Shown here: piece by piece, positions 1 to 11,179 of the stretch
Position numbering within the stretch: the first letter of the stretch is position 1
How the letters are laid out: each line of letters starts with the position of its first letter
Assembly: GCA_030435675.1 (NCBI GenBank)
Contig: CM059621.1
Coordinates: 13,826,001-13,890,000, forward strand
Source of the DNA: Steinernema hermaphroditum
Lineage: Eukaryota; Nematoda; Chromadorea; Rhabditida; Steinernematidae
Direction of reading: 5' to 3'
Length of the DNA: 64,000 nucleotides
Notes under the pieces: generated by a model
The model's input: the letters and a program-made list of their open reading frames with translations, nothing else
The model's database searches: none
What the model was told of the DNA's origin: nothing
Translations under genes and position numbers: made by a program

Positions 1-2109
1 CCATATGACTTTGGCCATGAATTTAAATTGTCCAAATTCCAACTAATCTGTCGACCTTCGCCTTATTGCAACGGTTATTTCCCACAAATGCTCCCTTTGT
101 TTACGGAAGGAATTGATGAATGACGTACTTCGATCGCTTGAAATAAAAATGATTTTTTAAGTTTGGAGAATATTAATATTTGAAAGAGAAGGGCAACAAC
201 CTCAAAAATTGTTAAGTGCTGTCAGAGGAAAATATACTTGATACTCACGTTCATCAGTGTCAAGAAAACCCCGATTTATCGAGTATTACGTTTGATCCGT
301 TTGCTCGCTTTGAAATGAGTTGAGTGAGCGGTCGCTCTCGGTAATCGCTATTGGCACAATGATCGGATTCGGATTCCCAAAAGACCTGGTGCACCAGGGA
401 GCCGTAGTTCCACCTTCTCGTCATGACGATCGTAAGCACATGACCAATCAATCTGCCGAACATTCTGAGCATTTTCTTTAATGTGGACGTTTTAACTTAA
501 CTTTTGAAAAGACATCATTCAAAAAAGCAAGACCCAAAGAAGAAAAATATGATATGTCCAAATGAAGCACATGTGCAGCGTCAACACTGACACAAAAACT
601 ACGTAGGAATAGGTCCGCAATAGAAGAAAACGTCTTATACGTCAATTACTCTAACTCTTCCGCAAGTAAAAATTTCGAAAACACATTTCGAAGTCGTCAG
701 TCAACAGTCCCATCGATTTATGGTAATAAAAATAAACCATTCCACCCTCGGCAAGTCAAAAACCAGGCAATCCGCTTTGCTCCAGGCGCAGGAAACAATC
801 GAGCAACGCCCTACCGACCCTGTGCCCTTCACAGGCACCAAAGAGCGCCAAAATCGCAAATATTTGCATCGCAAACTCGGTCGAAACCTGTTACGCATCG
901 TCACTTGTGACTAAAAATGCACGAGGAGCGCTAAATGCGAACCGTGTGGGCTGGAGGATGCACATTGGCGCGCTAAGGGACAGCCGATTTGTGAGCCGTG
1001 AGAGGACAAAGGATCTTCGATCGATTAGGACCGCAGTCACGGCGCGAAGAAGGAACGACCAGAATACGATCGATTGGGAAGACGCGACTGATTCGGTCAC
1101 GTGCGGGGAACTGATCATAAGGAAGAGAAAACAATGAATGGTGGGGCTAGTAAAAACAGCGGGATGGTGCACTTTGATGCGCAGCCATATGATCGCCCGA
1201 GGATTCGGATTTCAGTGAATAGTGTGAACACGCGTGTGGCAAAGAACCACAACCTATGATGTCATTTAGTTTCACAAGGCAGCGACAGTAACGGATCAAC
1301 AAAAATTGAACTACTTCCTGATTCGTTATTGTGCTGATCCTGAACAGTAGTGGCGTTTTCTTTAAAAACCATTAAAAATGCCAAGAATGATTGGCTTCGG
1401 AAAACTTTAGAATTTTGGAAAACGTGACCAGTACGATTGTTGTTATAGCATTCCAGAACCGATTTGTGATCACGCTGAGCGGTTACCATCGAAAATACTC
1501 TTTTCAGCTTTCCACAACATCCCAATGCGCATGGTAAGGTTGATCAGCCTAAAGTCTATGTATATCCACAAGTCAAAACCTAACTGGAAAAGTCAGAAAG
1601 TCGGAACCAGTGAAATTATATAGAAAATATGCACTCAAAACTAGCATAAGCATGGTTGTCGTTGGCAAATTTATCCAAGAAGGCGATCGCATATCACATA
1701 AGGTGTGTGCATGGTGCTAAGCTTAGACCCTGCACAGTAACGAATTCGCGCCTTCCTCATCTTGACCAATTTCGCTACTAATTTATAGAGTTCTGGACCA
1801 TTTTAATCGCAAACTTGTCCTGTTAACAACAGGCAACAAAAATTTCGACTTTATTGTGCTCATCTTCACTCATCTCGCAGATCCCGTGATCCCGACGAAA
1901 CTCAACAAAAATTTCTCTACTTTCTTAGAACTGACCGAAATAGTAGCAGCTTTTGTGCTGTTACAACATTTGTTATTTTTTGTGCTGTTACAACATTCCA
2001 GAACCGGTTTGTATTTTTTGACATCAACAATCTTCTTTCCATCTCATGTCCCAGATTCCATCAGTGCACACCAAAGGACATTTAATTCCTGCACCAAAAA
2101 TACAATAAT
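1..2109. other. Intergenic, gene-poor, repeat fragments
   Basis: No convincing coding exon is seen. Open frames here are short, lack splice partners and overlap in several frames. A copy of dispersed family R1 lies near 300-440. A short duplicated segment (an imperfect match to TGTTAYARCATTCCAGAAC) occurs near 1438 and again near 1987, with flanking similarity, so part of 1.3-2.0 kb looks like a diverged local duplication. Confidence 0.5.
300..440 (+). repeat. Dispersed repeat family R1, copy 1
   Basis: Shares with 14700-14850, 16330-16470 (reverse), 46205-46395 and 61510-61625 (reverse) a block containing GAGTTGAGTGAGCGGTCG, then GGCACAATGATCG and a GGAGCCGTAGTTCCACC-like end. The copies are diverged and differ in which parts remain. 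No terminal inverted repeats or transposase were found, so the class is unknown. Confidence 0.55.
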
Positions 2110-4838
2110 TTACATTTTAAAACGGTCTTTCATACACGCCACCGCAGGTTCGTCGCCCATCTTCTCGAGCGATTCCGTAATCAGCGATATTTTCGCGTCC
2201 GGAATTTGCTAAACGGTCCACCGGTGAAGGCGTTGGAAAGATCTCTCTCAGCTCACCTCATACTGATCCAATAGAATAAGGGTAGGCGAGGAGTCTTCGG
2301 CACAGATGCGGATGAAGTCGACCATATGTTCGCAATTAAGTGTTCGAGCCAGGACTATCCACTTGTCGCTCACGTCGAGGATCTTGGCAAGACGGAGACG
2401 AGTCACGTAGTCCAGATATGAAGCCTTATCGGCGAACTTTTCTGAACACCATGAGGTAAATCACGTCGCCAAAAATTGAATTATTTCTTAGACGGTACTG
2501 CAAATTTGGAAAAGACTGACTCAGAATTCCTCCTTTAAAAATTGATTAGAAAATCACCGTTTCCCTGAGGCGTGGTGGAGTGACTGTGGAGTCGAACACA
2601 CATAAACTCGTCTGCCCTAAATAAGACTATCCATCTGAAACGGAATGTGAAGCGTTCGTGACTGATCATGCATGTCGTGCCAGGACCAACGCATCAGTTT
2701 GATTCTACTCCTCCTTTTCCGCCCCACTTGCACAAAAAACGTGTAAAACTGATTGCCATTGTTTTTTCATCTTCGATTATAACAAACTACTGGGTCTCAT
2801 GGACGATTCCAAAACTTAAAGATGTATTGTGATGTGAAAGATTTGAAATAATTGTTAGTTGAAGTGCTGACACAGAATATTGGGTAGTCCCGACGCCCCA
2901 ATATATCCGCAAATACTCAGTTGAACTGTTGCAAAATGTCACAAAGCTTGCAGACAAAAAAGATCGTCTTCGACTATAACAAGCCTGACTACTTGAATAA
3001 TCTTTGAACATTTTACTCCACCAAGTGGCAGTGTTTCGTCATTAAAATCTTAGATTTTGCCGAAAAATGCTCACACAATCCCGATTTCAAAAATTAAAGA
3101 TGTAATATGTCACCCAATTTCTCACCAGCCTGCCACCGTAAAAATTCAATTTAAACCTTTCACTTAACAACAGACCTTCTACATCTTAGAGTTATCCCAT
3201 CTATGTTTTAGCCAAAAATGTACCTTTAAACAAAATGCTGGACGATCCACTTGGCTGATCGCTCTCTCCATTGCTCAGCCCGTTCGAAGAAGGCGTCTCC
3301 GCGGCCGTCTGACTTGAGGAAGCCGTGATGTCGTCCTCCAGCACGGGACACGACTTCACCTTCTTCATCCTCTCTCCAGCGACGATTCTCTTCAGCTGCT
3401 CGTCCTTTTCTTTCTCAGCCCACTTTTTGAGCGATACACCCTCTGAATGGCGACTTTTCCAAGTGGACTTCCGAAAACGCACATACTTTTGTTTTCTTTG
3501 TTGGCGTCAGCCGATAGATCCAGTAGCCTTCCGACCAAATCGTAATCTCTTGCTTCCGCAGCGATAAGAAGCGGCGTTTGACCGTCGGAACTCTCCCAGT
3601 GAATGTCGCAGTTTCTCTAAATGATACCGGTTTTTTCGGGGATTTGTGTTAACATTTACAAAAATGGATTTGTGTTAACATTTACGTCTGCGAAAAGAAA
3701 GCTCTCATCAGCTTATAACGCCAAAAGTCGATGAATAGATGTGATTTGTTGGGATCGTATAAGCCTTTAAATTCCGTCTACGCGTCCAAAAAACACTTTA
3801 GAACCATGGCAGTTTATATGGCCATCTGTTCAAAGTGCCCTAACTGAAACATTTTGTAGTTAGCTAACGAAGTGCGCCGTCTACGACCGGCTCGACATCA
3901 CCGCTACGCCAAGGATGAAGCCTGCAGCAATGAGACATCCTCTGTTTGTCTATTATTCGGTGTCATTGTTAAGCATCTTTCACAAGGTCACCGTCACCGG
4001 CACCGTCTTGTATGTGAAAAGGCGCAGGCGCCGGCGACGGTGGCAACGTGAACACAAAACGGTGCCGGTGACGGCGCCGGCGGCTGTTCACATGTAAAAC
4101 GGTGCCTTGTGAAAGAGCCATCACTGATCAAATTACAAGTAAACATCAATTATATCGTACCCCGTTTTAGCATAGCACTCCAAATAGCATCCTATAGAAG
4201 GCAGTTCCCTCCTACCTGAATCAAACAGTCCACCATGTCGTTGTCGTCCCCCATCATCGCATGCATGATCGGAGTGTACCCTTGCTTGTCCGGCATATTG
4301 ATCAAGCACCCCTTTTCCAGCATCGCGTCCACAAGCGCCAACTTTCGAGCCTTCACAGCCATGTGGATCGCCGCGTATCCCTCCTTGTTGAGAAGACACC
4401 AATTCAGCGCCTCCGGCGACTCCAGCAGCTCTCTGTAGATGTCCTCGTCGAACGTTTTGCAAAGGTAGTGAACGGGAGTGTTGCCCGCGTTGTCCTGGAT
4501 GTTCGAGGAGGCGCCCGCCTGGATCAAGTAGTGAGTGGAGTCCTGATCGGACGACATTATGGCGATGTGGAGAGGGGTCTCGCCGCGAGAGTTTTTGTCG
4601 TTCACCAGCGCGTGGGAACCGTTCTCTTGTAGGAGGCGCAGGAAGGTGCGAAGCGCGAAGCTTTGTTGATTCTTCGCGGCGATGTGCAGAATTCTAAGGA
4701 ATGTTTGTTTGCCTCAAAACGTGGGTGAAAGCGAACTTACGAACAGTGGAGATCGTCTTTTTCGAACAATGTGGAGAACATCGGCCGAAGCAAGGCTATG
4801 GGATCGCCTTCTTGGGCAAATTTGCGAACGGCAGCCAT
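2110..4838 (-). CDS. p105/IkappaB-like ankyrin-repeat and death-domain protein
   Basis: Six exons with matching phases: 4838-4741, 4693-4216, 3616-3487, 3442-3224, 2441-2257, 2208-2110, giving 402 residues. Residues about 33-240 are ankyrin repeats (GETPLHIAI, EGYAAIHMAV, DGQTPLLIAAE). A Lys/Ser-rich linker follows, then a death domain from about 309 whose SPTLILLDQYE and ESLEKMG motifs line up with the SPxxxLLxxYE and EALxxMG parts of the NF-kappaB p105/p100 death domain. No Rel homology domain is visible upstream. Known: p105/p100 C-termini retain Rel proteins and bind other death domains; nematode IkappaB-type proteins act in IL-17-like signalling. Inference: a cytoplasmic or nuclear signalling adaptor or inhibitor. 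The start chosen is MAAVRKFAQEGD at 4838; the frame stays open to a CTTACAG acceptor just upstream, so an additional 5' exon is possible. Intron 4 (782 nt) is unusually long for the window. Confidence 0.85.
3640..3685. repeat. Two-copy tandem repeat in intron
   Basis: GGATTTGTGTTAACATTTAC occurs exactly twice, at 3640-3659 and 3666-3685, inside intron 2 of the ankyrin/death-domain gene. Confidence 0.9.
3892..3968 (+). repeat. Dispersed repeat family R2, copy 1
   Basis: Matches 15057-15133 on the same strand; the best-conserved core is GAGACATCCTCTGTTTGTCT, followed by a TATT(C)GGTGTC stretch. It lies inside intron 2 of the ankyrin/death-domain gene, immediately before the 3976-4116 inverted-repeat element. 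Confidence 0.75.
3976..4116. mobile_element. Candidate MITE with imperfect TIRs
   Basis: About 141 bp bounded by the inverted termini TCTTTCACAAGG and CCTTGTGAAAGA. Similarity continues inward for about 30 bp (CACCG, TATGTGAA against TTCACATG). The interior is GC-rich and itself palindromic (GGCGCCGGCG). No exact target-site duplication was found, so the superfamily is not assigned. It is an insertion in intron 2 of the ankyrin/death-domain gene. Confidence 0.55.
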
Positions 4839-6569
4839 GTTTATGCTGGTTTCGAGTGGTTCCCTGTAAGCGAAGAGTCAAAAGAGTCTGAGAAACGAAG
4901 ATATGCGACAAAAACAAATATTTGCTCCTTTCCGTTCTTGAATATTATTATTTTGCGCCTTCTGATGTAAGAACCGCCCGTTGCACAAACAAACGTCGTA
5001 TCACAAATAAAGTTTACTAAATTAGCATATAAGTTCCGTACAACCTGATAGCGTAAACCCGTAAATAGAGATGTTAGAGGCGGCGGAAAGCGAGGAAACT
5101 ACGAGTACATGGGCGAGATAAGGAGATCGTCTTTTTCGACACCTAACTTCTGTCCACGGCGCTCCGATCGACTCTGCATCGACGATTCATTATGACGACT
5201 GCAGAAGATCGTCAGGCTGGACAATTAACTGTTGACTCAGAGCTCTTCCCACTCAACACGATGCTTTCATATCCAGCTAGTCCACACCGTGCTGAACGCA
5301 TTATTCCTGAACCATGCCTGCTGATATTTAAGCTCTAAACCAAGTAAACCGATCTACTCTATTTGATTTGTAGAATTTATTCTATTTATAAGAACGTCGA
5401 AGTGTTTAAAAATAGGGTGCCGTGCTACTAAATAACCGCATACTAGGGATGCACCCGGTTCCGGTTTTCCGGCTTTTTTTGCGCCGGAATTCCGGTTCCG
5501 GTGCATCCCTACCGCATACTATACCAGCAGCACCATAAAATGATCCATTTAAGTCATGTACATGTGGAAGATCTGAAAATCATCCGACACAATAATTTGT
5601 CTCCCAAATAGATCTAAATGGCAGAAAGGATTCGAGTTTACGAGTTTACGAGTTTATCTTCTCGTATCGAAGGCTTACACCTTGCGAGACGTCATATATG
5701 CACAAAAAGGCACTAATCACACCGTAGTCGCTGATTTTCCTCTGGCTTCGGCTGGAGATGGCATCCGAGAAGAACGATCAGTGGTCCCATTAGTATGCGC
5801 GGGCGTTGAAGTGGCGAAGAGCTTGAATCAAGTCGCAGCGGACGGAGCGGGATCCCATTTTCGACAGGATTCGACATTGCCAATTATTAGCCAAAAATGA
5901 GCCGAAATATTATTTTTTGCAGCCTTTTTGCTTTTTGCAGCCTTTTTGCTTAGAAAGAAGTGAATTTTAATAAATGAATTGAATCAGAGGAACCAAGTTG
6001 GTGCGCGATTCGCAAACATTTATAGAAGATTTATGTATGCGATGTACTGTCAGATTAAAAAACTCTTCGGAAGCTACCGCCACGTCCTTCGCGGCTGTAC
6101 TAATATCGCATGCTCGCACAGCGCCAAAATTACAATGGAATCTTTACAATTGCCTAAAAGTTTATTATGTATTAGCGTCTCCAAATGAACGCCATTACGA
6201 AGACAGATAAAGAGCTCCGTTATGATACTTCTTAAACATCTGTTCATGACTCGATTAATCTTTTGCTATGTTCGACGTATTACAAGGTGGCTACATCAAG
6301 AAGAGGCAAAAATGATCAATTTAAATCCGCCAACCCTGGGAAAATCTGACAACGACGGGTCGAGTACAACTAAATCCCACGATGTCCAAATAGCTTTCGG
6401 CATACACTATGGACGCACCAAGAACAAAAAATGGTATAGAAATACCGCAAGACTTGCAATGGTAAAAGAAGAACTTAAAAGATTATATTAAAAAGATTAA
6501 AGAATATTACCTGTCGGACTATTGTCGGCCTAAGGACTGTTACGTGTATAAAAAATACCGAAAACTTAC
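4839..6569. other. Intergenic, with hAT MITE and weak coding-like patch
   Basis: Holds the hAT-type MITE at 5444-5511. A GC-rich patch at 5690-5870 is open in more than one minus-strand frame (for example one beginning MSNPVENGI at about 5868) and could be a 3' exon of the 6570-6883 gene, but no good acceptor or donor supports a model. A tandem duplication of about 20 bp (TTTTTGCAGCC and neighbours) lies at 5914-5951. A short plus-strand frame at 6222-6491 has no splice or homology support. Confidence 0.4.
5444..5511. mobile_element. 68-bp hAT-type MITE with 8-bp TSD
   Basis: Perfect 12-bp terminal inverted repeats TAGGGATGCACC and GGTGCATCCCTA bound a 68-bp element whose interior is built from CCGGTTCCGG-like palindromic units. 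It is flanked on both sides by the identical 8-mer CCGCATAC (5436-5443 and 5512-5519). An 8-bp duplication and a YAGGGATGCACC-type terminus are hallmarks of the hAT superfamily. The perfect TSD suggests a fairly recent insertion. It has no coding capacity, so it would depend on a transposase elsewhere. Confidence 0.9.
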
Positions 6570-6883
6570 TTCGATAAATAAGTGAGCGGGGCGATGGCCT
6601 TCTCCTTATCGTTGTTTACTACCATAATCTTCGTTTTCGTGTCTTCTTTGAAGTCCAGTTTGGGAAGGACAACGACAGCCAACTACAAACACTCCATGAC
6701 CATCAATCGCGCCATGCGCCCTACCTTATCGAGAGTCTTTGTCCTGTCCAACTTGATGCTCATCAACTCGGACGTGATGGCGATTACCGTACTCTGTGTG
6801 ATCGCGAAATTCGCATAGATCCACAGTTCGTCGCCAGCCGTCGCCTCCGTCCGACTCAATTCGATTTGAGCGCCCATGTGAGC
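6570..6883 (-). CDS. Unidentified protein, two internal exons
   Basis: Exon 6883-6725 follows a good acceptor (ATTTTCAG) and encodes 53 codons including GAQIELSRTEATAGDELWIY; it ends at a GTAGGG donor. A 42-nt intron leads to exon 6682-6570 (LAVVVLPKLDFKEDTKTKI, then MVVNNDKEKAIAPLTYLSK), which ends in phase 2 at a GTAAGT donor. Both exons have coding-like composition and consistent phase. Upstream and downstream exons were not located; the repeat-rich flanks suggest long introns. The family is not recognised: the sequence is hydrophilic with beta-like alternation and shows no catalytic motif. Confidence 0.55.
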
Positions 6884-7406
6884 CTGAAAATGAAGGGATC
6901 GAAGATAGGACGGTCAGCTGGCGGGTGCTATGGGTCGAGTCGCCAGGTTCGAGTCACGTTCTAGCCGATCGCCAAGAGGAAAATAGGAACATGTGACGAC
7001 AGAAGTGACGAAAGGACAAGACGTGGTTTATGATTCTAGTGCCAGACCTGAGTCAGGTGTTATAAATAGATCAATTTTAAAGCACATGACGCCATTAATC
7101 ACCGCTCTAGTTCACGTCGAAGCAAAATAAAAAGTTGCCTGCCCTGTTAAACAATTGCAGTGAACAGAATTGGAGCCGATTGGAGCCTGCTCTCACAGAA
7201 TCGGCCCCGATTGGCCGAGCTTCTCTTAAAACACTTTCTTGTTTTCATTGTGTCATGAATCTTTTATCTGTTTGAGCGGCCCCTTCTGGAAATAAGAGGA
7301 TTAGGACATTGTTGTGACCATGGTTGTACAACTTTCGACTCAACTCGAAGCTCGGTCCCAGCAAAAACATGATGATGGTGTACCAAGATAAAACCTAAAA
7401 GAGGTC

Positions 7407-7602
7407 AGAAAGTTTGGTTTATCGCCATATGGGTCCTGCTACGACTTCTCTGGGAAGTACGCGTATCGCGGAAGTAACGTCTCCTTCGTCGCTACTTCTC
7501 TTCTTATTGGTTTTCACGGTTTGAAACGGTATTGAAAGATGAGTACGCGTACTTCCCAGGGAAGTCGTGGCAAGACCCATATGGCGATAACCCTAACTTT
7601 CT
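7407..7602. mobile_element. 196-bp foldback MITE with ~60-bp TIRs
   Basis: The first about 60 bp (AGAAAGTTTGGTTTATCGCC onward) is nearly the reverse complement of the last about 60 bp; both arms carry GCCATATGGGTC and GGGAAGTACGCGTA. The loop is about 70 bp. The flanking hexamers GAGGTC and GAGCTC could be an imperfect duplication. There is no transposase. The superfamily is unassigned. Confidence 0.8.
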
Positions 7603-7840
7603 GAGCTCGGTTAGGTACCTTGGTGTAATTTCCTACCGATCAAATTATGTGCGTTTTTTTAGTCCCGGGATGCGCTATATGCCCACAAATTTTCAGCGAA
7701 ATCCGAGTGTCACACTTCGGGTCCTTCCCTTGTAAGACGAACCTTCCAAAACACGAACTTTGCACAGCCCGGTTCGTTGAAAAAAACCGCCATCTTCAAC
7801 TCCCCAACCCAATAGATTGGCGACAGAGAGTTCAGGTGGT

Positions 7841-7939
7841 GCCTGGACACTTGCGCCCCAGACATTTGCGCCCCAAACAGCGTCTTCAGGGAAAACGTGA
7901 TGGGACCTTCCTGACGGTACCCACCGTGGTTTTCACTCC
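7841..7939 (+). repeat. Minisatellite-bearing repeat, short copy (2 units)
   Basis: Reverse complement of 8698-8797: both contain CACCGTGGTTTTCACTCCT, GACGGTACC and AGCGTCTTCAGGGAAAACG. In this copy only two units related to TTTGCGCCCCAGACA are present, against nine in the other copy. Confidence 0.85.
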
Positions 7940-8697
7940 TTTTTTCGGTTTGATGACAGCTCATACCGGGACAGCTCATATAACATCATACATTTCACAG
8001 CACTTTTTAGGTTTTTTTTTTGCAAAAGTGTGGATGCACGCTTTGTAGCTATCCTTGCGGTCCAACGTGCGTCTTATAAGTGCTACTTAAGTCAGCAGCT
8101 TCACGCACTTTGCAGCATTATACCTTGCAGTGTTACATAGTTTGCAGTGTCTTAAATTTTACATTTGAAATAACATACACTTACATATACAGGGTGCGTA
8201 ATAAATACTGTAAGTTAACCAACTTTTCAATCTATCTTGATTTTTCGGTAATTTTTGTACCACTTCTGTTGTTATATTCGTATTCCTCGTCCTTTTTTGA
8301 TCTAGGATTGTTGTTCCCCCTACATTTCTCCTTGCCCCTTAGATAAAATGGTATCCCAAAATTACAAGTCCAGAGTTTTGTGAAATGCTTTTATGAGACA
8401 GGTAGGATACAGATTTCCCAAATAGGTAATAGAACTGGAACAGCCCGAAAAGCAATGAACAGAGCAGGATCAAGCGGAATCGGGATCGAGCCTAAGTCAA
8501 GCCTAGATATTAGCCCTTGCACGAAAATGAATACTGGGCTCGCTTAGCTCGCCTGCAACCTCAAATATTTAGATATAAGCCTAAGCCAAGCCTAGGTCTG
8601 GGACATATGCATAGAGCATATAAGCTCGCTTCAACCTCAGATGTCTAGACATGAATATGAAAACCCTGAACACATCGTATACATTTGCATGTATCAA

Positions 8698-8897
8698 CAA
8701 GGAGTGAAAACCACGGTGGGTACCGTCAGAAAGGTCCCACCGCGTTTTCCCTGAAGACGCTGTTTGGGGCGCAAGTGTCCGGGGCGCAAATATCTGGGCG
8801 CAAATGTCTGGGGCGCAAATGTCCGGGGCGCAAATGTCTGGGCGTAAATATCTGGGCGCAAATGTCTGGGGCGCAAATGTCCGGGGCGCAAATGTCC
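8698..8897 (-). repeat. Minisatellite-bearing repeat, long copy (9 units)
   Basis: Inverted partner of 7841-7939. After the shared about 70-bp single-copy part, positions 8766-8897 hold nine head-to-tail 14-15-bp units of consensus GGGGCGCAAATGTCY, with a higher-order duplication of a three-unit block. The minus-strand reading (CAPDICAP-type tandem) is a by-product of the repeat and not a gene. Confidence 0.9.
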
Positions 8898-8957
8898 TAC
8901 TACCGTTCAGGTGAACATTCGGATCTGAACAGAGCCAAAAATTAATCACTCTTTTAA

Positions 8958-9065
8958 AGCATTGCCGCATTTTGTTCTCCGTTTGTAAGCGGGCGGTGTC
9001 GGGTTCGGTTCCCCATGGGGTCCTTATTTTGTGTGGGTGTTTTCTCCTTGCTCACGGAAAAACTT
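8958..9065 (+). repeat. tRNA-related SINE-like copy A
   Basis: Contains CCGTTTGTAAGCGGGCGGTG, a B-box-like GGGTTCGGTTCC and a conserved 3' body (GTGGGTGTTTTCTCC, ACGGAAAAAC). It shares this order with 55086-55200 and, reversed, 62420-62525. The B-box resemblance suggests a tRNA-derived SINE, but no full cloverleaf or poly-A tail was established. Confidence 0.45.
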
Positions 9066-9811
9066 GAAAAAAACGAAAAAACTTAAAAAAAAAGATTTCC
9101 ATTTCGCCTGACGGCTACATCATTTACCAAACACACAAAAGCTACCAAAACAACACCAAAATCCAAAATCGCGTTGGGACCAAAAACAGCGATGTAGTGA
9201 GCCAAGCATAGTACATGTATGTAAACAGTCGGTTGGGGTAAAGCAGAATTTAATCAATTTAAATCATGAAATCGATGTTGAAATGGACAAAAGTAAAATT
9301 TTTATGGAATGAGATATAATTCAAGTTAGTTTAGACAGTGTTCGAGATGTGTATTCATTCAAGAATCAGCGGAAAAAAGAACAAAAATAGCGTGTAACTG
9401 TGTAAAATCAGAAAATATATTCGACTCTTTCCAGGAAGCAATAGTCAGATGGACGGGACGAATTGCAGCGCCGCGAGTGGCTCGGAACACAGGTCACGGG
9501 AACGGTGGCGATTTCAGCGGATATCGATCAGAAGTCCTCGACGAGTTTAAAAGTGATCGCCACGGCGGCAATGTTTGCGAGTGGAGTGGTGGGCGCCAAT
9601 GGCCCACTGCCGAACCTCGACTCGTCGCCGGCTGTTACACCGCCGCGCCTCTCGCGTCAGAGGGCGACTTTGCCGGGGTTTTTATAAAGTCGGGATTAAT
9701 CCCGGATTCGTCACCTGCATCGAGTCTACGACCACTGATACAAATGATGAGGAAGAGAGTCTTGTATAAAGGACAGAAGTTCGACTCGAGAGAAACCATT
9801 CGATTTTAGAT

Positions 9812-10661
9812 TTAAGATTGCCCTTTAGAAGCAACGAATGAAGTGAGCGGCTTTTCAAAAGAGTAGTACACGCTGAAGATTTCAGAGGTCTCTAGGGCCT
9901 TGAGCAATTCGGGATTATGCTCTTCTTCAAGAATTATTAAGTCGCTGGTGTGTGCAATGGTCGACCATCTCAGAACCAGAACTCCGAATTTCTGACATCG
10001 ATTCACTGAACAGGTGGAACAAAGGGAACGCCTTAAGCAGCCACATGTCCCATTTCTCGGGTTCCTTTCTGGACATCAAGGAACCGTGCATCGATCAGTT
10101 CCTCAGCATCGAGCCACAGGAAGCTCTAATTGAAACAAATCGAGAAAAGTAGATTCTGATCACTTACACGAGTCTACAGTGAACCTCATAGCCTAGTAAG
10201 CTTCATAATCTGCAGTCGATTTATGTGAAAATAAAATATCCTATGTGGGTCGATGTCAAAGGAATACTTCTAAGAAGTATTACACTTACAAGTCGTCTTT
10301 TGACAAATCCTCCTTTTATAGATATGCATTTTATACTTTAACACACTGAAGTACAAACCATTCACCAAAAATCTTGGCTATCTTGAATGTTTTGTTCGAT
10401 GATAACTTCGTCTGGAAGATGGCGGACGGAAACTGTGAGCAATTGTCCAGAAGGAATGGTACATCCGCCCAGTGAACAGGACTCTCGGAAGACCTCGCAC
10501 CCTATGGTCTTCAGGACCCAGACAAGGTTGAAAATGAACGACGAGATTTCAGCTTTCTGGGAGATCGTAGCTGCACACCCCTCTTTGGTCACAAGACCGC
10601 TAAAATTCGTATCCATGTTGCTCCTGTGCGATATTGATGTCGCCGCCGCAAAAACAATCAT
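9812..10661 (-). CDS. Possible minus-strand gene, structure unresolved
   Basis: Three blocks look coding on the minus strand: 10661-10363 (MIVFAAATS, then GCEVFRESCSLGGCTIPSG and RHLPDEVIIEQN, ending at a TTTTTG/GTGAATGG donor), about 10129-10040 (SFLWLDAEELIDARFLDVQK after a CAATTAG acceptor), and about 10004-9812 (CQKFGVLVLRWS, LETSEIFSVYYSFEKPL, stop). Phases between the blocks do not match with the visible consensus sites, and alternative open frames exist on the same strand, so at least one boundary is wrong or the gene is decaying. No family is recognised. Confidence 0.35.
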
Positions 10662-11179
10662 ACATAAGATGTGAACATTAATAACTTAATGGCCGCATAC
10701 CGTGTTGAACCATTAAGTCACGGATTCAAGCAGTCACCTTCTTAATACAAACCTATAGAGAGTTTTTTTTAGCTTAAAACAGTATTCCACTAAAAACGAC
10801 AAAAATTTCGGAGAAGGCGGAAGAATAGCTAAAACATAAGGACTTTCAGTTACTTGAGTCTCATTTCACCCCACGCTCCCGACGCCTTTATTAGTCAACG
10901 CTACTGAGGCTGAGGCCGAGTTGTTCATGTTTTCTCTCAATTGAAATTCAGTGATTCTAAAATTCATCCGTTTGACTGCACGCCTCGATAGGCGTTGTTT
11001 GTGCTTTAATTTATCTCATACTCAACAGAAGAATTCAACAACCGATAGCCCTTGGACCAGCAACTGGACATCTGTTGGTAAGATTCACTTGTTACCGCTT
11101 GACTTGTCATACCACAACCCAAAACAAATGATTTATTATGCTTGCACAAATAATAGAAATCTCGTAGAATTAGGATCAC
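10662..11179. other. Intergenic, nothing recognised
   Basis: About 500 bp with no supported exon. Open frames here are short and AT-rich. Confidence 0.5.

Larger units (their letters stand above)
6884..9811. other. Repeat-rich stretch
   Basis: Contains the long-TIR element 7407-7602, the inverted minisatellite pair (7841-7939 and 8698-8897) and a SINE-like copy at 8958-9065. A GC-rich patch at 9440-9700 is open on both strands. The minus strand carries a TATAAAAA box there (about 9684-9691) and a frame containing PLAPTTPLANIAAV, but I could not find splice partners and do not call a gene. Confidence 0.45.

Noticed and set aside
8685..8970. Open frames with CAPDICAP or GRKCLGRKCPG repeats
   Set aside because: Produced by the 14-15-bp minisatellite; the array is non-coding and is not a CRISPR array (head-to-tail units without spacers, eukaryotic DNA).
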